A stretch of DNA of 47,290 bases, from contig SVHX01000012.1 in the NCBI GenBank assembly GCA_015055665.1, positions 1 to 47,290 of the forward strand, in the 5' to 3' direction. Numbering within the stretch: the stretch's first letter is position 1; each line of letters begins with the position of its first letter. The notes beneath the pieces are model-generated. The model was not told where the DNA came from. It saw only the letters and a list, made by a program, of their open reading frames with translations, and did no database searches. The translations under genes were made by a program, and so were the position numbers. Source of the stretch: Clostridiales bacterium. Lineage in GTDB: Bacteria > Bacillota > Clostridia > Christensenellales > UBA1242. Positions 30,801 to 42,800 of the stretch are shown here, piece by piece.

Positions 30801-33800
30801 ATGAGATAATTCTTCCTGCTGCAATTGTTAACGAAGAGTACAAAGTATCTTATGGCTGGAAGATTGGTGATGAGTCTTATGCATGGGGCGAGCAGATCTT
30901 TGCCGTTAATCCATACAATGATGTTATAACTGATGGCGAACTTAAGGTATATGCAAATTCTTATGATAAGTATTATCTAACATTTACATGGAACGACGAG
31001 GTTGGCACTCAGCCTAGCGGATTTGAAACTTATACTACACCTAATGAGTTGGTAGTTATTACTAACAAGCTTAATATGTATGGTGTAAGTAGATATGATG
31101 AAATTGTGGTAGGAGATTCTATTACAATCTCGTCCAAAGAGTATACTGCAAGCACCGAGATTATAAGCAACACCGTTAACTTCCCAGATACTCTTAAGGT
31201 TAACGACGCCAACTTTAGTGGATGGCAGACAGTTAACAAGGCTTTGTTTAGGGATTATTATGATTTTGACGCTACACATATTACCAATAGTGCAGGTCAT
31301 ATTATCAATCTAACTGCTGTTTCTAGCGGTTATCAGTTATTTAACTTCTATATAACTAACCCATATAAGACAGAAGTAAGTGATCCAGATTATCTTAAGA
31401 TTGCTAGTACTGCAAGTCACACAACTGCAGATTATTCGAGATCAAGCATAGCTCTTACTATTAAGGATAATAAGTTTAACAACTTCTTAACTCCAATTGT
31501 TAACGAATCGGGTGTTATTACTCAATGGGGTCTTGGAAACTTCGTTAATACCACTACTATTAACGCAACCAATCCGCCTAAGATTCTTAACGATTACGAG
31601 TTTATTGGTTGGGCAATTACTGATGACATAGATACTAGTGTTGATGGCAAGGATCTTTGCGTTGTAGATAGACCATCACAATTAGATACATCTAATGGTA
31701 ATATGGTACTAAGGTTCGAATACGCTAATGTTGATGGCGTAGTAGTTCGTACCAACAAGAGCGAATATACTTGTCTAGCAGAATTAGCCGAACTATCTAA
31801 GTCAAAGAGTTCGTTCTATACTATTTGGGAAAGAAAACACACTGTTGTGTTTGATGCAATTAACGGCGGATTTATTGGAGCTGGCAGCACTAAGACTGCA
31901 ATGACTGCCGAAGAAGTTGCTGAATATCAGAATTCGTTCAAGGTAGAAGGATTCAAGTATGCCGAAGGTGCGAGGGTAATCGTTCCTAATAATAGGATAG
32001 ATTCGAAATATTCAAGCTATCGCAACTTGCTATACAAGACTAACCAATGGACAGGTTGGATGAGTGCAGATAAGACTCGTGAGATCTTGTTTGACGGACT
32101 TACTGGATCAGAATATTCTACATATGTGGATGCACGAGATGTTGTATTCTATCCAGCATGGGAAACTGGTTACGAGGTATATGTAGATACCAACTTTGCT
32201 TATTGGCAGAACTATTATGCAAGTGCAATGAGTACAACGGGTACTGCAATTACATCTACTCAGATTGGATACCCACAATTCGTTGATGATGGATCTTATA
32301 CTTATATCAAAGATGAGTTATCTAAGAAGTCTGTAACTACCTTAGGTAGTACTTCTGCTACAGAATATTATTCTAGATACCGTGAGGCAGGATTCTTTAA
32401 GTCCACAGACATTGTTAACTTTAATAAGTATATGATGCCTATGACTCAGGCGGGCATTTATGCTAAGGATAGTACAAGGGAATACTTTGTTCATACTGGT
32501 TGGTATGTTCTTGATAACAAGGGTAACAAAGTATATATTGTAACAACTCCTACTGGTGGCGAAGATGCCGAAATAGTTCTTGACGAAAGTGGCAATATCG
32601 TTCTATCAAAAGAACTCCTTAATGCTTATGCAGATACAAGTGTACTTGTAATCTATGCAGAGTGGAAGCCTGTTAATATGACAGTGCAATTCTATTACGA
32701 CAAGACTGCAGCTAGTGATGTGGATGGCAGCAGATATACTTATGTTCCGGATGAGAACAATCCATATCAGAAATCTTATATAACATTATATGTACCATTT
32801 GGATACAAGTTCTCGGATGTTGCTAGTTATGCTACAACTTCTAGTACTTATACAGTTGGTAATATAATCTATATGTACAATTCGGATGACTCGTCAAGCA
32901 CATTTATAAGTAGTGTTGACGATAACGGCATACCTCTAATACGTAATATGTCGGTAACTAATCCAGAATTCTATAAGTTCCATTACTGGAAAGACTATGC
33001 AACTGATAGCAATGTATTAAATAACTCAAGTACATCTGCTAATCCATTGATTAATTCGGTATCTCAAGTTGTTATTGATAACATGAGATTGTATCCAGAA
33101 TTTATGGATCAATATGTTGTTAAGTTCTATACTGTTAATGGAAACGAATCAATCGAACTAGGAATTGATACTCAGTATGTTGTCCTTCCGTTTGATTATC
33201 ACGGAACTAATAATATCAAGACTAATTCTACTATCAATATCAAATCCGAAGTAGAAAATTACATGAATACAGACTTTGTTAAGTCAGTATATTATCTTGA
33301 TAAAACTGGTGGCATGGTGCCTCTATCAACTGGCAGTCATGATACAATTAAGATTGATGCGACCAAGGCGTTTGATAGCCCTGATGACTTTAAGATAATC
33401 AATAATAGATATATCCTAATATATATCGAAGCGGATTTGACAATACAGGCATATATACCTGACGAAACAGATCCTAATAAGGCAAAGAACATTGCCAACT
33501 TTGTTGTAACCTTAGGACAAGAGTACGAGCTTAGCGAATTAATATCTCTAGGTAGTACATGGATTGTTCAGGGCAACTTTGGAACTTCGTTAGTCCTTGA
33601 TGACTGGTTCATTGGATCAGGAATTGATACATACTATAATTCTACTAACAAAGAAAGTAACGCGTTCAAGCTTAATAGCGACCGAACAGAGCCTAATACT
33701 ATCAAAGTTGTTAGTAGCACACAAGGCGAAGGTCCAACCTATAACTTGATTGTTAATGGTAATGAAGCAAATCCAATTCCGCTAAGTAGTCCAGCTATAA

Positions 33801-36800
33801 CTGTTTTTGCACATCTCAAGGTTACTAATACACTTGACTTTGCTAATAGTAGTTTGGTAGAAGAATATGCACAATTGACATATACAACTGTTGATAGCAA
33901 GGACGCATATACTATCAAAGAAGCTAATTTGGGTGGAACAACTGCATCATCTAAGTTTACTCTTACTACTATGTTTAATAGTCCTAATGTTCCTAATTTT
34001 GGTATCAGACTTGATAACGGATACACTGTAAGTAGTGTTAAGTACAGAGGCTCTGATGGAACAGAAAGCACACTTGCGGACTTTGTAACAGGTGTATACA
34101 ATAAGGATAATATTACTACTACAAATCCATATACTAGTACAATAGCTAATGTTGCATCACTAGACTTTGCTAAGACCACTACAATAGCAGACAATAGTGT
34201 TAATGTTGGCCACACTGTGACTCTTAAGAATATGGTACGTGGTGGATATACAATAATATTCGATATAAGTACTGTTAATTACGATATTACTTATGCTTGG
34301 GATAGTTCTAAGGCAAGCCTTAGCCTATCGGGATTATCTCAGACAACTACAACTGTTGACGGCAAAGATGTTGTCACTACAACTCTAACAGATGCTACCA
34401 ACAAGTTGTATTACATCAATGGTAAACTAACAAGTTCGGTTGTTGTTGGTTATGCTGTCGCAAGTGATGAAGTTGAGCTTACAGGCGTTCCTTATGGATT
34501 TACAATCGGTGCAAGCATTACTCCAACAATGGATAATCATGATGGCAACGCTATCACTGGCGACTTCGCAGGACACTTTGCTGGCTGGCAGGTAACCGGT
34601 TATACAACAACTAACGACCAAGATTATATAGATAGTATAGCTTGGATTAACGAGCAGAAGATGGCAATTGCTGTGGATGTTGATGGCAAGCTTAATCTTG
34701 AGTATACCTTTACTGCAATTATAGGAGGAAACAGGGTTAGTAATATTACATATACCTTTGTCTTCTCTTCAAGTGATGCAAATTCTCCATGGGCTAATGT
34801 TCTTGGCGAAGCTAGTACATTAGTTAAGGGACTTAAGTTCTCTGGTGGTAAGTATTATTATACTTGGGTGCCTGCATCCAGTATATCCGAAGTATCTAGT
34901 ACTACCGGAAGCATGATTCTTTCGGGTGATAATATTAAGGATCACTTAGATTCGATTAACAATCAATATACTACCGAGTTTAATAGCAACGTGGTAATTT
35001 CCGATCAGATCAATAGTATTGCAATGCTACTCAATTACTACTGGTTTAATCAAGAGTGGTATACTAGCGGTGCAGACAAAAATAATGGTGTTTGTGAACT
35101 AGTAGACAACCATATCTATGTTAACGAATCTGGTGTGGTTAATCTATATACTAATCTTAGCGAAGCAATCCTTGTTAGCTTAGATCATCAAGCATTTGAT
35201 TACGACAAAGAAGTCGCAATCGCAGGCCTTGATAGAGCAGACATTGCTGATGTTGCTATTAGCAAAGATTATTACGTAGAGATACCTGCTGATGGCGACA
35301 AGCAAGTATTTAAAATTAGAAATATGTCCGAAACTCAGTTGACCGCAACTGTAATACCGGCAGCTGCAAAGAGTAATCATGTAGACTATGCTTATGATCA
35401 CGTAGCATACAAATTCGACAGCTGGATATATTCGGGAACAGGTGATCAAGCGGGTGATCAGGCAAAACTAATAATTGGAGTTACTGACGAAACTGTTCAG
35501 AAGAACTTTGTATCTATTAATTATAAGGCAAGACCAGAACTAGGTTTGGTTGCTAAAGTTAAACCAGAAACATATAGTTTAATACTTAAGAACTCTAATG
35601 ATGATATAATCAAAGAGTTGGGTATTGCTTATGACGAAGAGGTAGCTACTAGATTTAATATAGATTATTATAAGCCAACACTATTTAATCTATATAATGA
35701 TATTCAGTTACCAAGATTCGAACTTGCCAAAGGTAACCTTGCAATAGACACAGAAGATCTATTTAGATCGCCAGATGAGAATAGCAGTGCAAGGCTTTAT
35801 GGCGAATTTAAATATCTATTTGACAAATGGATGCATGGTCAAGATGAGTGGGATAAGAATGCTGTGTTATCATTGAGAAATGATCAAGATACAGGATATC
35901 AAAGTATTACACTCAAAGCATCATATGTAGCTCTAGACAAAGTAACAATACTATTTACTGACTCGTTTGAGAGCAAAAACAATCTTACATATTATCTACC
36001 TCATGGTGGATATACCGACCAATTTGACACTATATATTCAGAGAACTTGAGTACAAATGCTATTATTAGTGGAATTAGTGAGGTTTGTAGCGTATATAGG
36101 GAAGATCCTACTACACATATTAAGTATAGTCTAGGAACATTTGATAATGTATTCCTTAAAGGTGTACCTGACCTAGATAATAGAGATTACGTAGAGTCTT
36201 ATACATACAATCTAAACGCTGTAACAGTAACTAGTGTGTCCGATCTAGATTACTCCGAAGAGCTTGGATCGTATATTGTATATCCTCAGATTAGTAAGAC
36301 TATCTATGCAAATACAGCATACAATACTACATCTGCAACCAAGTATATCGTAAGTACAATGGGTGGCGGATTGTACCTCAATATGGCTAGCAACGGAGTA
36401 TTGATGCTAAGCAATGTTGTATCAATGAAACTAGATAACGGCACGACTGTTAATCCAGAGATATCGTACAATGCAGGTAGTATGTATCAGCTTGGATTCT
36501 ATCAAGTGTATGATAAGGTTGATACCCTAGTAAAAGATTTGCCATTATTTGCAGGTGGCGGATATCTAACAGGTGATAACGATACAACAATCAAAGCTTA
36601 CTTTAACCCTAAGTTTAATGTTCAGGCATCGGATTCAACGGGTTATGATCAGGGAACAGTTGGGTTAATAAGTGGCACACTAAATTCAATTCCTGCTGTA
36701 TCTAACTATATGTACAACAATGTCCCATTGTTTGCGAGTCAGCCAACTGGAGAGCGATTGTCAATAACGCTTAGTGTTATATCATCCTATCCTAGTGTAT

Positions 36801-39800
36801 TGTTTATCCTCGATGGTAACAATCAGACCTTGTATAGAGTACAATACGTTAATAACAGTTCTCAAAGTGCTAATATTACAAACTTCATATGGACAATATC
36901 TTCAAATGAAGGAATTAAGACTGTAAGTGCTGGTCAAGATGCATCTATTACAGATGATTTTGGAGTATTTACAATCAAACCAACACCATCTCTTGGTGAA
37001 GTCAATGTTGGTGTTCAGAGGATGAATATAACTAATATTGATGGTTGTACGTATGATACAGACGATGATGATGGTTATGATGGACTTAGGGATTCGTATG
37101 ATATAGAGTTGCCTTATATGGAGCCAAAGCCAAGCATATTTACGACCAAAACAATGTCTATCGGTTATAGCTTCTTACCAACAATCAATACTACAGACCT
37201 TACAAAGTCAAAAATTGCGTTCTTTGACTTTGATCAGACTCAAGTGTATACAATATACTATAGTAATGAGATGACTGATACGGGTTACGAGAACTTATTA
37301 AAGTATACACACAATTATAGATGGCAGATGTTGCAAGCCAATGGCTCGTGGACAGATCTTACATCAGGAGTGTTGCAGTCACTTCAAGGTGTGCCAGACT
37401 CTGATGTTAAGTTCCGTATTGCCTGCGATTGGATAACTTACACGATTAATATCTATACATTGGGCTACTTTAATGATAAGCAAAGTTCATTTGTGAGCAC
37501 TACATATGATGGTATGAGTATTGTCGGTGGATTTAATGATACAGACTCATACTTATATACCAATGCAGATAATAAGTCATATAATTATAGATCTTATACT
37601 GTTTATGCTGGAGATAAGCTAACAAGTGGAGTAGATGGCAAGAAGACTCTCGAATCTGCTGTTGGATTCCACGAAGATTGGGATAGAGCAGATAATGCTA
37701 TAACCGTTAAATCTGGTTCTAATACAATTAATGGTTGGTATTATCTTAAGAATAATGGTAATGGTTATTATCTAGATAAACCACTTAATTCGGGCATAGA
37801 CTTCTTTGGAAGTAATTATGCAACTGGTGCAGTTATTAATTTGGTGGTATGGACAGAAGATGATGAGGCTGTTGCATTATACATTGCACCAGATAAAGTT
37901 CCTGGACATGGAATAAATGTTCCGGGTAATGGTCTTGTAGATATTATTATCGAGACACCTAATGGTGAAGAAGTTAAGGAAAAGCAAGATATTACGACAG
38001 CTTTCTATCGTACTCTTCCAATATCTGCTAGAGTTACAGTCAAGGAATCTACATCTATACCAGCTAGTGATGATAACGGCCATAATATGTATGGATTTAG
38101 ATATACATCATATGGCTCAACTGTATACGTAGGGGGCACGTCAGAAACTGTATTAGTCGACGAGCTAATAGACGATTCAGGAGAGTATGCATACTTCTAT
38201 TATAGATTCGAAGCGGCTCATACAGAGAGAGAATTTGTTCTCCTTAATGCCCATGGCCATGTTCCTAATACACTTAATGGAACGCAGGCTCAAAGTCCAC
38301 AATATACATTTACTGTATATGGCGGATATTCTATAGGCATAGCCGACTTTACACAAATTGATCCTTCATATAATTACTTTAGAATTTCGATTCAAGATTA
38401 CTTTGATCAAGAAGTATATTCAATTCAAGCAACCACTACAATAGTTCCTAGTGTGACGCAAGAACTTGTATATCAAAATGGTGTTTATACACTATACAGT
38501 TTCTCAGATAAACTTAATACGAATTATAGTTTCGAATTAATGACTGCTTCGGGCATAGTTGAAATTGGTACTGCTAGTCAATTTTACAATTATGTATCTC
38601 TAACTGGTCAGTATGCAGCTAGTACTAATGTACCAGTAATCTCAATGTCTGGTGAGCGTACAAGTTATACTATAAGTATACGTGCATCTATAGATGGTAC
38701 AGAGTTAGAAGCTGAGGGGCTTGATCGATTTACATATGCACAAATTACTGATAGGTCGGACAAGTGGACACCAATGATTGTTAACTCATTACTTGCTTCT
38801 GCATCAGTATCGTTTAGTACTGCTCCAGCTATATCAATACGAGGTAACAGCATATACGCAGGTAGCGAGTATATGACATTTACTGCACTAGATGGATATA
38901 GTTTATCTGGACTAGTTCTATATGCGGATATGAATAATAACGGCACTTATAACGATTATGCAGATAAGAGTATAATGTCGGGTGGTAGCATAGATGCAAG
39001 CATATTGTGTAGTGCTTCAAGCTTAAAATTAGTAGTCGAGCTAGGCAAACACTCTGTGTCTGGTGTTAAAATCTTAATGTCGTTGCCACATGATAGCGAC
39101 GTTAATAATCTAGGAATTCAAGTTACTAATTTAGATTCAACATCTTATAATAATTCAGTTGGAAGATATTATGCGTACAATTCTTCATTTACAATAAATG
39201 GTGGCGTGTATATTTCATTAGAGGAGGGTTGGCAAGTATATAGCAGTGCTAATTCGTTGAATTTCATAAAAGGTAATCAAACTGCAAGTATTTCATATAG
39301 CACAGGAAAGAAGACTGCTAATCTATACACGATTAATGGATGGTACTATATAGATGATTATTATAATGGTGAATTAGATACATGTGGATATAAACGTTAT
39401 AAAAGACCAGATAACGCCGTAGCTATAAATTATGCAACTCAAGTGATAGGAGATAATTGTACACTATTCCTTGATGTAGAGCGTAAACAAATTGATGTGT
39501 ATCACAGTGAAGATCCGAACGCTTCGACTAATGACTTTATATTCAAGACACAAGCAACGGGATATCACGGATTTGGTGGATTAATTGCACTTAAACCTAC
39601 CAATGTCAATAAGAATACTTATTGGGATAAAACCTCTGGAGACGTCTTCACCTTAGATGGCGGATCGATTGATTCTTTAGATGTATACATACTTTCAGAC
39701 GAAGATATTATTAATTGGTTAGAGGGTGGTGGTGTCCCATCTAAAGTATGGACGGCACCATCAGGTGGATATCTCGTAATAACTAATAATAACGGTGGTT

Positions 39801-42800
39801 CCTATGATGCTTTATTAACTCAGAGCGACGAGTGGTATGTTAGGGTTGTAGGAGCGCCTGTGGAAGAGCCTCAGCCTCCGGCAGTGGAAGAGCCTACAAC
39901 ATATACATATACACTCTATGGTGGTAGCTCTAGCAAGACTATTACAACCGAGAGAACAACAGATTATGTACGATCACATAATTCTGGACTGATGAACTAT
40001 TCGTCTGCACCTACATTGCAGTTAGCAACTGGCGATGGAACGCTATCATTTACAGATCAGACGTCATGGGAGACAGCGGTAGCTCTATATCCTAAAAAGC
40101 AGCAATTCAAGATTGAATCTGTAGATATCTTATATACCAACGGAAATTGGGCGAGGAACTTCTCAACCAATACTGAATTTGATGTAACTATGGTCAAGGA
40201 AATTCATGCTAATGTAACCTATACAGGAGAGGCTGCAGCTAACGTAACAATACGATTAGCTTCGATTCACTATTATAATGGAATGCTATATAACACGTCA
40301 GCAACAAGCGTTACCACTGTGCCAAATGTAGTGGAAACAGATCAGCTTTTCTTAGCATCTTATCAGACTGGTTATGCAGATTACTCTGCGTCTAGTCCGA
40401 GTCTAATAATGAGTGCTAATGGAACTACACACTCTTTTGTTGTAGATAGTGGCATTGTTACGCGTGCAGTTAGTAATAATACATTACAAAACTTTAAGAT
40501 CATTGGTTATAAATGTTTCCACGGCTCGACTGATGTAGATATAAGTGCAGATCAAGTATTAGATTTATCTCAATATTCAGCTACGTCGTGGATTATATAC
40601 GCAATAGTAGACTTTGATGTACAGGATGTTGGACGATCACCTATTAATGTTACAATGAAGTATTTTAGTGATGCTTATGGTAACACCAAGTCCGAAACAA
40701 TGAGCAATGTAGATCCATTGTCTACAACATTGTCTTTGGATTATCCTGAAGAGGAAGAGTATACAGATCATAAGTATCAAAGTGGATTGGTAATCAACTT
40801 TAATAACAATAATATTAGAGCGTATATGGATCCTAATGAATATAATGCAGCAATAGCTGCTGGCAATAGGCAGAAGTTTAAGATTGTTAAATATAGAGTT
40901 ACTTCGGGCGGTATAACAACAACTATTTCTTCGATTAACCTATCGCTAGCTCAATACTCTGAAGATGTAGTTATCGAACCAGTATGGGCGGATAGTTCTA
41001 GCTATCCTAGCATAGTTATCAATGTAATCCAAGTTAACATATACCCACAACCTAATTCGGTTTCGGGAGCCACTACAATATATATGTTACAAGGAGATGG
41101 GCTGTACTTGCCATCATATGCAACCAATAATGTGTTATCATCCTCTACTGTATTGTACGAATTCAAGATGGTGAATAAAGGGGCATATTACACAGGTTAT
41201 GATAATGCTGGTAATAGTGTAATAACATTATCTTGTCCTTTGGATATAATTTCAGCAGCAAGTAAATATGACAAAAATACAATACACCTAGAGTATAAAG
41301 TAATTGCGGATGGCTCAACACAAACAGGATTTACTGGTACACTTCCTTTGAACTACGATAAGGATACTGTGGTTAATATCTATCCTGTGTGGACAGAAAC
41401 ACATACAGAGCAAGCATCAGAGTATCTAACATTACAACTTTATAGCAAGCCATATGGCTCTACAGGTCAAAGTTCTACAACAATTATATTAGATAGACAA
41501 GACGAGGCTTACTTATACTTTAGTTTATCTTCAGAAATAGAATATAATGGAACAACTCCAACATACACAGTATATTTTGGTGTAACTCGTACTGTTGGTA
41601 CAACTTCAATGTATCGAGGTATGTTGTCTGCAGGGGCTAAGAGTTTCAAATTTACTTGTAATCTATCGCTTACCACCGGTGATCGCGTTCAACTTACAGG
41701 TTATACAATGACTGATCCTGACGGAGATACTCAAGAAGAATATACTGAACCAATTTCTATATACGACTGGTCAGATGACTCTGTAATACATGTATATCCA
41801 GAGTGGACCAAGGTAAACAAATCTACTAAAGTTACCTTCTATACAACCTATCCAGTAGGAAATATAACTAATGGTATGACCACTACAGAAGATAGCATTA
41901 GTCTAACAGGAAGATACAATGTAACACTAACGGATAGCGTTAAGTCAAGTGGCGAATCTACTGGGCAATATAGAACTTATGAATATAATGGTTATGTATT
42001 CTTAGGATTTAGTACGACAGGAACTGAATACACATCAAGCTCTACCGACTTTAATAAGTACGGACTAATAAGAGTAAGTACTAGTGGCTCAACCGCAAGC
42101 CTCGTAACATCAAGTGTATATTCATCAGGTACGCTCGATCTTACTAGATCTGGGGATATCGAACTAACCGCTATCTGGGTCAAGAAAGGGTATAGTGTAA
42201 CGTATGAATACAATAAATATAAGTATAATACTATATCTAGTGATAAATTAAAATCAGGATCATCTAATCCATCTGCAACTACAGTAAGTCATAGTACCAG
42301 CCTTGCCAGTATGCCGTTCTGGGTAGGATATGGATTTGATTACTCCAGTGTTGCCTCTACTAGTTATCCAGATGAGTACTTCAGTCCTTATAACTATTAT
42401 AGGGGAGGCTTGAACGGATCGGATATAATAAGTGGATTGGAAGTAGATAACGGTGTTAAGATTACTTATACACTTAAACACGATAGAGGTCATAATATAT
42501 CAGGTGGATGTCTAGAATTAATCGGTAGTGCTGGTGGTAGTATTTCTGCTACGGGTGTAGGCACTGGATATTCTCATTACCATATACAAACAGGTGCGTC
42601 TAGTTACGAATGTAAGTATTGTCAGTATAGTACTCAGACCTCTAATGATACAGATACACAAGTCTCTTCGTTCACAAAGAGTAATGCATGGTATAAAGAC
42701 GGAACAACGGAAGCTGGTTTAGATAGAATGTCTCGTGATATTTTCTGTGATTATTGTGACTATAAATTCAAAGAAACTTGCGAACATGGCAATGGAGAAG

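Noticed and set aside
33739-34215. 158-residue frame antisense to the giant gene
   Set aside because: It is a low-complexity Leu/Val/Ser translation typical of the antisense of a Thr/Asn-rich beta protein; no binding site or promoter seen.
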